A DNA stretch of 7,334 nt from an archaeon (lineage in GTDB: Archaea > Iainarchaeota > Iainarchaeia > Iainarchaeales > GCA-2688035): positions 1 through 7,334 of the forward strand of contig JASLNX010000158.1 of assembly GCA_030745815.1 (NCBI GenBank). Direction: 5' to 3'. The notes beneath the pieces were generated by a model. That model was not told the DNA's origin. It searched no databases and was given only the letters and a program-made list of their open reading frames with translations. Shown one piece after another: positions 1 to 6,277 of the stretch; positions within the stretch are counted from its first letter, which is position 1; each line of letters starts with the position of its first letter. Made by a program: the position numbers and the translations under genes.

Positions 1-262
1 TGTCTTTAATAAAATTTAGTGTTGCTCCCGCTGCAACAAGTCCAATTTTGTTAATTTCTGATTTGGTTAGTTCCTTTCCTTCAATAAAAATTAGGTCCTT
101 TTTTCCCTTGGTTTTGCTTTCGGTATTAATTGCCATTGTTACTGCGTTTTCAGAGTTTCGCATTCCGAGAATTTCAATAATTCTAAGAGCGCTTCCGGCT
201 GGCAAGTGATCCAGTACAGTTCCGTTTTTTAGCGGAGTTAGCCTGATGTCATCTTTTCTCAT
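1..262 (-). CDS. pyrI: Aspartate carbamoyltransferase regulatory chain, N-terminal part (cut by window edge)
   Basis: Regulatory subunit of aspartate carbamoyltransferase, which binds nucleotide effectors and links catalytic trimers in the first committed step of pyrimidine synthesis. The first 87 residues are visible. They start with an ATG that shares four bases (ATGA) with the pyrB stop. The sequence has NGTVLDHLPAG at residues 13-23, matching the family's nucleotide-binding strand with its Asp-His pair (D18, H19), then KGKKDLIFIEGKEL further on, matching the region that holds the effector-binding Lys in E. coli PyrI. The end of the allosteric domain and the C-terminal four-cysteine zinc domain would lie beyond the left edge, so I cannot say whether zinc binding is intact. 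The overlap implies translational coupling with pyrB. Identification is firm; effector response is inferred from the family. Confidence 0.93.
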   Translation of the reverse strand, partial: MRKDDIRLTPLKNGTVLDHLPAGSALRIIEILGMRNSENAVTMAINTESKTKGKKDLIFIEGKELTKSEINKIGLVAAGATLNFIKD

Positions 263-1188
263 TCCTTCTTCACATCCTTTAATGTGTTTAGAATTGCTTC
301 TCTTACTGGCACGCCGTTTCTTGCCTGTTCAAAGTATAGTGCTGCATCTGTTTTGTCAAGCTCTGGTTTTATTTCGTTAACGCGTGGTAAAGGGTGCATT
401 ATTTTAAATCCCTTTTTGGTGTGTTTTAGAATGCTTTTTCCCAGGATGTAAACGTTCTTTATTTGCTCGTACTCAAACTCGTCAACAAATCTTTCCTTTT
501 GAATTCTTGTTGCGTACAATACGTCAAGTTCTGGCAGGAACTCTTTAACCTTTCCAGTTTCTTTTATTTCAAGTTTGTTGCCTACTTCGTCAACTATGTT
601 TTGTGGCATTTTCAGACTCTCTGGGGCAATTAGGTAAACCTTTATTCCCTTGAAGTGTGCAAGGGCATACATTAGGCTGTGAACAGTTCGTCCGTACTTT
701 AAGTCCCCTAGCAGTCCGATTTTTATTCCGTCAATTTTTCCAAACTGTTTTTTTATTGTGTAAAGGTCTAAAAGTGTTTGAGTGGGGTGTTGGTTTGCTC
801 CGTCTCCCCCGTTAATTATTGGACTTTTGCTTACTTCTGCTGCTCGCCTTGCTGAACCTTCAATACTGTGCCTTATTACAATCAGGTCAGCGTAGCCTGA
901 AACTGTTACAATGCTGTCTGAAAGGCTTTCTCCCTTTTTAGCGGATGAAACCTTTGCGTCGGCAAATCCTATTACTGTTCCGCCAAGGCTTTGGATTGCT
1001 GTTTCAAACGAAAGTCTTGTTCTAGTTGATGGTTCGTAGAATAGTGATGCAACCACTTTTCCGTCTAAAAGGCATTTCTTTTTGGATCTGGGCATTTTTT
1101 CCATTCTTGCAGCTTCTGCTAGAATGAAGTCAATGTCGCCACGGGAAAAATCAGAAATACTTATTACGTCGGTTAAATTGAAACCCAA
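259..1188 (-). CDS. pyrB: Aspartate carbamoyltransferase catalytic chain
   Basis: Catalytic chain that joins carbamoyl phosphate and L-aspartate to make carbamoyl-aspartate, in the cytosol. At 309 residues it has normal full length. Visible active-site motifs in order: STRTR at 54-58 (carbamoyl phosphate binding), the 80s loop around S81-S82 and K84-K85 that reaches into the neighbouring subunit, HPTQ at 134-137, LGDLKYGRTVHS at 159-171, ATR at 226-228 of the 230s aspartate-binding loop, and HPLPR at 265-269. The start is TTG: no in-frame ATG precedes the conserved N-terminus, and the TATA-like box at 1219-1227 would give a short leader of about 10 bases. It is followed by pyrI with a 4-base overlap, the usual archaeal pyrBI arrangement. 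Nothing suggests damage or missing residues. Confidence 0.97.
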   Translation of the reverse strand: MGFNLTDVISISDFSRGDIDFILAEAARMEKMPRSKKKCLLDGKVVASLFYEPSTRTRLSFETAIQSLGGTVIGFADAKVSSAKKGESLSDSIVTVSGYADLIVIRHSIEGSARRAAEVSKSPIINGGDGANQHPTQTLLDLYTIKKQFGKIDGIKIGLLGDLKYGRTVHSLMYALAHFKGIKVYLIAPESLKMPQNIVDEVGNKLEIKETGKVKEFLPELDVLYATRIQKERFVDEFEYEQIKNVYILGKSILKHTKKGFKIMHPLPRVNEIKPELDKTDAALYFEQARNGVPVREAILNTLKDVKKE

Positions 1189-1218
1189 GCAAACCCGCTA
1201 GATATTGAACTGAATAAG

Positions 1219-1227
1219 ATATTTAAA
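1219..1227 (-). promoter_or_regulatory. Candidate TATA box for pyrBI
   Basis: Read on the minus strand this is TTTAAATAT, close to the archaeal TATA consensus. Its centre lies about 35 bases before the pyrB TTG, so transcription would begin roughly 10 bases before the start codon. It starts only two bases beyond the stop codon of the upstream gene, which suggests pyrBI has its own promoter instead of depending only on read-through. Assigned by motif and position only. Confidence 0.5.
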
Positions 1228-1228
1228 G

Positions 1229-1777
1229 CTATTGGCTAGACCCCAATTCATCTTTCGTCAGTTTTCTAATGTTTCCAAAGTCTGCTATTACTGCGGTAAT
1301 CTTTCCCTTTTCTAAGACTGGAAAAAAGGGATCTATGCCTGCGCGATATCCATTATCTTTTAATATTTTGCGTTGCTGGCCACTAATTTTTCTGAATTGT
1401 ATTTTTTGATCTGCTGTAAGGTCTGAGTATTTGCGAACGTTTAATTTTGTCATAACTAGGAACGGTTTTTTTCCTTTTTTTGGGTTTTCCATTAGTCTGA
1501 TTGTTGGATTAATATTTAGGCCAAGTTTTTTCTTGCGATTTAAGGCTATGAGTTCGTGCATTATTTTAAACTGGTTTCTAGGGGCCCTGTAGTTAACGTC
1601 GCCAGCATATGGCTCATGGAACTCTTTTTGGACCATTTTGCGTGTTTTTGTTCCAACAGTTACCTCTGCATTATACACAATTCCTTCTCCGTGGCCTCCA
1701 ATGGCTTTGCCACGTGTAACACTTGTAGCTGTTACTGATTTGCCCTTTCCTTTTCCGCCTCTGTGTAGTGTTGGCAT
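1229..1777 (-). CDS. Small protein-kinase-fold-like protein ending after a DFG motif, function unknown
   Basis: I do not recognise a named family. The 182 residues follow the order of a eukaryotic-type kinase fold: a glycine-rich loop GGHGEGIVYNA at 27-37, a Lys after a beta strand (MVQKEF, K51), a helix with a candidate partner Glu (MHELIAL, E75), a strand and hinge-like FLVMTKL at 106-112, a helix around 121-141, and IADFGNIRK at 164-172 where DFG would bind metal. The usual HRD...N catalytic loop is not clear: the matching stretch reads GYRAGIDPFFPV (143-154), with D149 the only nearby acid. Only 14 residues follow DFG, so activation segment and C-lobe helices are absent. The N-terminus is basic (GGKGKGKS). 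It starts 10 bases after the receiver-like gene, with a GGTAGGGAT ribosome-binding-like sequence before ATG. Gene call firm; fold is inference from motif order. Confidence 0.6.
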   Translation of the reverse strand: MPTLHRGGKGKGKSVTATSVTRGKAIGGHGEGIVYNAEVTVGTKTRKMVQKEFHEPYAGDVNYRAPRNQFKIMHELIALNRKKKLGLNINPTIRLMENPKKGKKPFLVMTKLNVRKYSDLTADQKIQFRKISGQQRKILKDNGYRAGIDPFFPVLEKGKITAVIADFGNIRKLTKDELGSSQ

Positions 1778-1787
1778 TTCTAAATCC

Positions 1788-2546
1788 CTACCTTGGCCTT
1801 CTTCTGTGCGGTGGTTTGCGCGTTGGTTTTGGTGTGCGGCTGGACCGTAGTTCTCTTGTTCTTTCTATTGAATGTTGAGCAAATTCGCGTTCTCTTACCA
1901 ATTGGTCGTGCAATTGCCCTTTCAATTTGTCGTTTACTTTTGGGTGGGCCAGCGCTTCCTCTGTTGAAAGAATCATCACCTTTCCTGTTTGTATAAGAGC
2001 GTTTGCTTTGTCTGGCAATGGGTTTCCTTCAACATAATTGAAAGTGTGGATTTTTGCGCCTGCTTCTATTACAAGAATCTTTCGAAACGCCATCTCAATT
2101 GGAACCCCGCTTCTTTTTCTTGTTTGCCACGGGTTGGTTTTAACTTGTTCAGCAAGTTCCATTATTTGTCTGGTAGAATCAGCTCTTGGAATAAACATTA
2201 CTGTTGTTCCCTTTGCCGGGCCTCCTTCGCCGCTTACAACTGCAAGATATGTTTGGGGGGTTTCTCTTTGAATATCTCTAACAAGTTCCACTGACCCGCC
2301 ATATTTTTCTTTATCTCTCTGGGCTCTGCGGAACAGCTCTTTATCTGCAACACCAATAGCAAGGTTCTTGTCCACTAGTGCCAGATTGAATGGCCCTCTT
2401 TGTTTTAGCTTCTTTCTTGCAGCCCCGGCGGATTTTACAACATCAACTTTAAATCCCATTTGCTCAAGGCGCTGTATATTATATCGCATTCCAGCTGGCC
2501 GATCATCAACAACCAGTGCTCGCAATTCTTTTCTACCTTGAACCAT
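1788..2546 (-). CDS. Receiver-domain-like protein with basic C-terminal tail, function unknown
   Basis: Residues 8-135 read like a two-component receiver: ALVVDD (D14, D15 in the acidic pocket), an alternating strand-helix pattern, ALVDKNL with D59 at the phospho-acceptor place, VVSGE with S105 at the Thr/Ser switch place, and VMFIPRAD where the family usually has Lys-Pro; here Lys is replaced (I119-P120). An insertion of about 20 charged residues (68-85) follows the D59 loop. Residues 155-205 form a second compact segment I cannot assign, followed by a charged helix (about 205-234) and a basic tail with many Arg and Pro (235-252). No histidine kinase or DNA-binding output domain is recognisable. 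The start is ATG with AGTGA four bases upstream. It precedes the kinase-like gene by 10 bases, so the two are probably co-transcribed. Phosphorylation is unproven. Confidence 0.65.
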   Translation of the reverse strand: MVQGRKELRALVVDDRPAGMRYNIQRLEQMGFKVDVVKSAGAARKKLKQRGPFNLALVDKNLAIGVADKELFRRAQRDKEKYGGSVELVRDIQRETPQTYLAVVSGEGGPAKGTTVMFIPRADSTRQIMELAEQVKTNPWQTRKRSGVPIEMAFRKILVIEAGAKIHTFNYVEGNPLPDKANALIQTGKVMILSTEEALAHPKVNDKLKGQLHDQLVREREFAQHSIERTRELRSSRTPKPTRKPPHRRRPR

Positions 2547-2602
2547 TCAATCACTTCTTTTCCAAAATATCATTAAAATTGTGTTCAAACTGCTTTATTT
2601 AA

Positions 2603-3433
2603 TTATCTTGGCAGCTTCTTTCCTAGCAGGTTGTTCTTCTTTATTGTTTGTAGCATGTTCGCTCTTTTCGCTTTTTCGGATTTCCTTGCCTTTCGCAGTT
2701 CCTTTCTTACCTTTCTGCGGTGCGCTGTTCCTTTAATGTATTTATTCAGTTTTCTCCATGTTCTTAACTGGTCGGCTCTTTTTTCCCGAAGATTCAGATA
2801 CTGACTTATGTCCTTCATTCCCGCAAGATTTCGAGAAGGGCCTCTTGTAACCCTAAAACGTGTTCCAACTATTTTGGGGTATGTTGTTATATGGTTTAAT
2901 GCTCTTTCCAGCCCATACCTTGTTCGCATCATTGTCCTTCCAAGAGTTGTTCCCTTCCCCTGTACAAGGCTGCCAATTGCGCTTAACCTTACAGCCCTTT
3001 GCCCACTGTAGTTTTGGGTTTCTCGTTTGGAGACGGTACCAACCGTGCCAATAACCATGTCCAAGTTTTTCGTTGTAACTATTGGTTTAATCAATTGCCT
3101 GACTCTACCTATGGTTATGTTTCTCAGCTCTGCGTCAAGTGTTACAACAATTGTTGCGCCATTTGCTTTGGCCCTTTTTGCCCCGGTAACAAAGGCCCTG
3201 GCCTTTCCAAAGTTGTATCTGTATTCAATTACCTCTGCTCCTGCCTTTCTTGCGATTTGTGCGGTTTTATCTTTACTTCCGTCGCTTACAACTACAAAGC
3301 CCTGAATTACGCCTGACTTTTTCACAATGTTTAGTTTTCGAACAGTTTCCGCAATGGTTTCTGCTTCGTTGTAGGCTGGAACAACCACAAATGCCTTGTG
3401 GCCCTTTTTTCTCCAAACGTTTCTTTCAACCAT
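2603..3433 (-). CDS. Family 2 glycosyltransferase (paralogue B)
   Basis: A GT-A fold sugar transferase of the GT2 type, 276 residues. Motifs: FVVVPAYNEAETI at 15-27 (nucleotide-sugar binding strand), VVSDGSKDKT at 48-57 with D51, NFGKARA at 74-80, and TLDAE at 98-102, the place of the metal-binding DxD, here D100-A-E102. Further on are SGQRAVR at 143-149 and RYGLERALN at 172-180, both shared with the neighbouring upstream gene. The QxxRW motif of processive enzymes is absent, and no membrane helix is visible, so it is probably soluble or peripherally bound. The last 60 residues are dense in Lys and Arg. It begins seven bases after its paralogue, with an AGGAT-like site before ATG, so translation is likely coupled. 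Donor and acceptor cannot be read; lipid-linked sugar or a small soluble acceptor are both possible. Confidence 0.82.
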   Translation of the reverse strand: MVERNVWRKKGHKAFVVVPAYNEAETIAETVRKLNIVKKSGVIQGFVVVSDGSKDKTAQIARKAGAEVIEYRYNFGKARAFVTGAKRAKANGATIVVTLDAELRNITIGRVRQLIKPIVTTKNLDMVIGTVGTVSKRETQNYSGQRAVRLSAIGSLVQGKGTTLGRTMMRTRYGLERALNHITTYPKIVGTRFRVTRGPSRNLAGMKDISQYLNLREKRADQLRTWRKLNKYIKGTAHRRKVRKELRKARKSEKAKRANMLQTIKKNNLLGKKLPR

Positions 3434-3440
3434 TTTTATC

Positions 3441-4289
3441 CTATCGCCTATGTTTTGATGCGGATGGGCTCTTTTTGGGTTGCTTGCCGGTTCTTTCTGC
3501 CCTTAGTGTCTTGGCCCTTTCTTTTCTTGCGTTCAAATATTTTGCAGTACTGTGAACTTCCCTGTGCAGCCTGTCGCCTGCCTTTTCGCCAGGAGCCCTT
3601 TTGGTGTCAAACTTAATTTTTGTAAACTGGCGTGCTTTAATATGTCTGTTTAGTGCGGTTTCAAGGCCGTATCCGTGGCGCAGAAGATTTTTCCAGGCAG
3701 TTGTTTCGTCAATCATTGCTCCAAGGGAGCGAAGCCTTATTCCGCGCTGGCCGCTTAGATTGTTGTCTATAATATATTTTTTGAGAGGCTCTAAGGTTCC
3801 GACAGTCATATTGAGTTCGTGGTCTCTTATAATTGGGTCAACAAGTCCGTGAATGTGCCCCTTGCTTATGGTTCCCATGTCTGCGTCAATCATGACAACA
3901 ATTACTTTCTCCATTTTTTCATATCGCTTTTTTCCCGGTGGAAATCGCGCTTTTGGGACGTATTTGTATGCAGTATATCTTACGCCAACTGCAACTGCTG
4001 TGGCCTTTCCCCTGTTTTTGGGAAGTTCAAGAACAGTTGCATCCCAATTCTTAGCATGCTGTGCTGTTTTGTCAGTACTTCCATCGTTTACAACTACAAC
4101 TTCGTGAATTAGGCCTTCTCGCCTGCGGTGGTTAAGTTGTCTGGCCACGTTGTCAATGTAGTGAACTTCGTCGTGGGCCGGAACTACTGCAACAACAATA
4201 AATCCCTTTGGCCAGGGTCCTTTGCTTGCTTTGGCCTGGCCTTTTGGGGCAGGGCCTTTTGGAAGTGTTTTTAAATTTGTTGATGCCAT
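3441..4289 (-). CDS. Family 2 glycosyltransferase (paralogue A)
   Basis: A 282-residue GT2-type sugar transferase and the first gene of the minus-strand cluster. It opens with a Lys/Pro/Gly-rich stretch (residues 7-29), then VVAVVPAHDE at 32-41, EVVVVNDGSTDKT at 63-75 (D69), NRGKATAVAVG at 92-102, and a canonical metal-binding VMIDADMG at 132-139 (D135, D137). SGQRGIR at 179-185 and HGYGLETALN at 205-214 match the same places in the next gene, showing the two are tandem duplicates. Unlike its partner it has an insertion of about 12 residues with KARFPPGKKRYE near 113-124, and keeps a full DxD. No transmembrane segment is visible; the C-terminus is basic and Ser/Lys-rich. It is divergent from ftsZ. 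Family firm, substrate unknown; dolichol-phosphate or phosphoglycerate sugar transferases are comparable GT2-like enzymes. Confidence 0.84.
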   Translation of the reverse strand: MASTNLKTLPKGPAPKGQAKASKGPWPKGFIVVAVVPAHDEVHYIDNVARQLNHRRREGLIHEVVVVNDGSTDKTAQHAKNWDATVLELPKNRGKATAVAVGVRYTAYKYVPKARFPPGKKRYEKMEKVIVVMIDADMGTISKGHIHGLVDPIIRDHELNMTVGTLEPLKKYIIDNNLSGQRGIRLRSLGAMIDETTAWKNLLRHGYGLETALNRHIKARQFTKIKFDTKRAPGEKAGDRLHREVHSTAKYLNARKERAKTLRAERTGKQPKKSPSASKHRR

Positions 4290-4343
4290 AAATGTAACGC
4301 CTTTAAGCCTGGGAAAGGAAGGGTCCTTTCTTAAGGATTAATG

Positions 4344-4361
4344 TATAAAAGAAATATATAA
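4344..4361. promoter_or_regulatory. TATA-like elements in the ftsZ / glycosyltransferase divergent gap
   Basis: The 93-base gap (4290-4382) holds TATAAAA at 4344-4350 and AATATATAA at 4353-4361. For ftsZ the two would give starts near 4372 or 4381, a very short leader or none. On the minus strand TTTTATA (4351-4345) would place a start near 4320, about 30 bases before the glycosyltransferase ATG at 4289. Position and composition only; which box is used is unknown. Confidence 0.5.
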
Positions 4362-4382
4362 TGGTTTTGCGGGGGTTAGAGA

Positions 4383-5507
4383 ATGGAGAGTATTGTTAAG
4401 AAAGCTGTTAAGAGGGCCAGGACAACGGTTAAGCCGAAGGCCACTAAATCTAAGAAAGCTATTAGGAATGATGAGGAGCTTGTGAAGCTTCTTGAAACGT
4501 CTCAGGCAAAGATTAGGGTTGTCGGAGTCGGTGGAGGCGGTGGAAACACTATTACCAGAATGACAGAGGTTGGAATTACTGGAGCTGAAACGCTTGCAGT
4601 GAATACTGATGCGCAGGACCTGATTAAGGTTTCTGCAGACCAAAAGATTTTGATTGGAAAGGATTTGACAAGGGGCCTTGGTTCGGGTTCAGATCCAACG
4701 GTTGGAGAAGGAGCTGCTAGAGAGTCTCTAGACGATTTAACAGAACTTCTTTCAGACGCAGATCTTATTTTTATTACGTGCGGAATGGGCGGCGGAACAG
4801 GAACAGGTGCCGCTCCAATAGTGTCAGAAATCGCAAAAGAAGTAAAGGCACTAACAATTGGAATTGTAACACTTCCATTTACTGTTGAAGGCAGAAAGAG
4901 AATGGAGAACGCAATTCACGGGCTCGGAAACCTGCGAAAGAATTCTGACACAGTAATTGTTATTCCAAACGACAAGATTTTAGAAATTGCACCAGACCTA
5001 CCGGTTAACGCAGCTTTCAAGGTTGCAGACGAAGTTTTGACAAACGCAGTAAAGGGAATTACTGAAATGGTCACAAAACCTGGTCTAATAAACCTTGATT
5101 ATGCAGACCTAAAGACAATTTTGTCAAAGGGCGGGGCAGCAATGATTGGCCTTGGAGAAAGCAGAGGAGACGAAAGAGGAGAAGCTCGAGCTCTTGAAGC
5201 AGTTGAAAGCGCTTTAACAAGCCCTCTTTTAGATGTTGACATTAGCGGAGCAAACAGAGCTCTAATAAATGTTATTGGCGGATCTGATATGACACTACGT
5301 GAGGCAGAAATGATTGTTGAAACGGTTTCAGCAAAAATCAGCGCTGACGCTCACATAATTTGGGGAGCAATGATTGACGAAAACATGCCTCGAAATCAGA
5401 TTCAGGCAATGGTCGTTATTGCAGGCGGAAAGTTCCCGTACTTGCAGGATGTTGACAAAATTGACTTGTCAGAGCCAATCGACCTGGGAATTGAATTTTC
5501 TGGCTAA
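4383..5507 (+). CDS. ftsZ: Cell division protein FtsZ, archaeal FtsZ1-like
   Basis: Tubulin-like GTPase that polymerises into the division ring at mid-cell. At 374 residues it is complete: VVGVGGGGGN at 46-55 (T1 loop), NTDAQDL at 74-80, the signature GGGTGTG at 136-142, VTLPF at 162-166, NDKI at 196-199, and the T7 catalytic loop NLDYAD at 237-242 with D239 and D242. The core resembles euryarchaeal FtsZ1, and the position directly before secE-spt5 supports that subgroup. The first 28 residues form a strongly basic extension, then an acidic helix before the core. The C-terminus is short, ending in DLGIEFSG, a place where partner proteins such as SepF may bind. GGGGGTT at 4371-4377 lies five bases before ATG. 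Codon choice changes between the first 100 codons and the rest. Confidence 0.96.
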   Translation: MESIVKKAVKRARTTVKPKATKSKKAIRNDEELVKLLETSQAKIRVVGVGGGGGNTITRMTEVGITGAETLAVNTDAQDLIKVSADQKILIGKDLTRGLGSGSDPTVGEGAARESLDDLTELLSDADLIFITCGMGGGTGTGAAPIVSEIAKEVKALTIGIVTLPFTVEGRKRMENAIHGLGNLRKNSDTVIVIPNDKILEIAPDLPVNAAFKVADEVLTNAVKGITEMVTKPGLINLDYADLKTILSKGGAAMIGLGESRGDERGEARALEAVESALTSPLLDVDISGANRALINVIGGSDMTLREAEMIVETVSAKISADAHIIWGAMIDENMPRNQIQAMVVIAGGKFPYLQDVDKIDLSEPIDLGIEFSG

Positions 5508-5516
5508 ATAGTAGCC

Positions 5517-5541
5517 TTTTTCTTCTTTTCCCCTTTTTTTT
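5517..5541 (+). terminator. T-rich terminator candidate after ftsZ
   Basis: Ten bases after the ftsZ stop comes a pyrimidine tract with runs of five, four and eight-to-nine T and one run of C, without an obvious preceding hairpin. Oligo-T tracts of this kind are the usual intrinsic termination signals for archaeal RNA polymerase. It may end the ftsZ transcript or reduce read-through into secE, only 22 bases further on. Confidence 0.55.
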
Positions 5542-5563
5542 AATTTTATTCAACAGGTGAAAT

Positions 5564-5752
5564 GTGTTTGCAATGAATGTTCGAGAAAAACTTTCAAGGT
5601 TTCTTTCCTCTGCTAAAAGGGTTCTTGTAATTGCAAGAAAGCCAACCTGGCAAGAATTTCAGGCAATGGCAAAGGTAACAGGAATTGGAATTTTGATTGT
5701 TGCAGTTCTTGCATACATTGTGTTTATTGTGTTTGCCTTTTCAGGATTCTGA
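5564..5752 (+). CDS. secE: Protein translocase subunit SecE (Sec61 gamma)
   Basis: Small essential subunit of the SecYE translocon, clamping SecY in the cell membrane. The 62 residues have the archaeal form: an amphipathic basic N-terminal helix (roughly 5-25), the conserved cytosolic hinge RKPTWQEF at 25-32, and one membrane helix from about 38 to 60 (GIGILIVAVLAYIVFIVFAF). Two starts are possible: GTG at 5564, three bases after AGGTGA, and ATG at 5573, twelve bases after it. I give the GTG because the spacing is nearer to that of other genes here, but the shorter form would lose only three residues. It precedes spt5, the usual archaeal order. Confidence 0.93.
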   Translation: MFAMNVREKLSRFLSSAKRVLVIARKPTWQEFQAMAKVTGIGILIVAVLAYIVFIVFAFSGF

Positions 5753-5764
5753 TCACAGGCAAGC

Positions 5765-5771
5765 TTTAAAA
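5765..5771 (+). promoter_or_regulatory. Candidate TATA box for spt5-rpl11
   Basis: TTTAAAA with a purine-rich flank (GCAAGC before it) sits in the 84-base gap after secE. A start about 25 bases on would give a leader of about 40 bases before the spt5 ATG. A T-rich segment with TTTTTT at 5818-5823 lies in that leader, directly before the GGTGAT ribosome binding site at 5826-5831. Confidence 0.45.
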
Positions 5772-5836
5772 GCATTCACTTGCAGAAATAAGAATAACCT
5801 AAGCACTTTTATGCTGCTTTTTTAGGTGATTTAACC

Positions 5837-6277
5837 ATGATATTTCCTGTTAGAACAACTGTAGGCCAAGAGAGTTTGGTAGTTGACATTATCAGCGGAA
5901 AAATTAAGAGCGAAGACCTGCAGGTCTTTAGCTTGGCAGTAATTCCAAAATGGAAGGGCTACATTCTTATTGAAGCAGAAGACGAGTTGGCCGCAAGGCA
6001 CGCTTTAACAAACACCTCGCATATTAAGGGCCAGGGAATTGTTAAGGGAGCGGTAAAAATTGAAGAGCTTGACACAATGCTTGAAGCCAAGCCGTTAATG
6101 AAAAGTATTGAAGAGGGAGCAAAGGTTGAACTTATTTCAGGGCCTTTCAAGGGAGAAAAGGCCAAGGTTTTGCGAGTTAATGCCACAAAGGAAGAGGTTA
6201 CAGTTGAACTTCTTGAGGCCGCGGTAAAAATCCCGGTTACAATTAAAGCAGAAAATATTAGGATAATTAAGGAATAG
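5837..6277 (+). CDS. spt5: Transcription elongation factor Spt5 (archaeal NusG)
   Basis: Elongation factor that binds the RNA polymerase clamp, usually with Spt4, and closes the DNA channel to raise processivity. The 146 residues split into an NGN domain (about 1-85) with IPKWKGYILIEAED at 46-58, a typical NGN strand-turn, and a KOW domain with EEGAKVELISGPFKGEKAKV at 92-111, including the conserved GPFKG. This is the compact archaeal length with one KOW. AGGTGAT lies six bases before the ATG, the best ribosome binding site among the middle genes. The TAG stop overlaps the possible GTG start of rpl11 by one base. spt4 is not in the window. Confidence 0.96.
   Translation: MIFPVRTTVGQESLVVDIISGKIKSEDLQVFSLAVIPKWKGYILIEAEDELAARHALTNTSHIKGQGIVKGAVKIEELDTMLEAKPLMKSIEEGAKVELISGPFKGEKAKVLRVNATKEEVTVELLEAAVKIPVTIKAENIRIIKE

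Noticed and set aside
1556..2294. Several plus-strand open frames of 60-101 codons opposite the kinase-like and receiver-like genes
   Set aside because: Translations are Cys/Phe/Ser-rich with no motif, lack ribosome binding sites, and arise from codon bias of the minus-strand genes.
2547..2602. Possible separate promoter for the receiver-like gene (TTAAATA or TTTTAATGATATT on the minus strand)
   Set aside because: The gap is AT-rich and both matches are weak, so an internal promoter cannot be told from background.
2808..4112. Plus-strand open frames up to about 105 codons opposite the two glycosyltransferases, some hydrophobic
   Set aside because: Hydrophobicity comes from reading Lys/Arg-rich codons backwards; the opposite strand encodes clear GT2 motifs.
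4338..4643. Minus-strand frame of 101 codons across the ftsZ start and promoter
   Set aside because: It overlaps the conserved FtsZ GTP-binding segment and has no recognisable domain.
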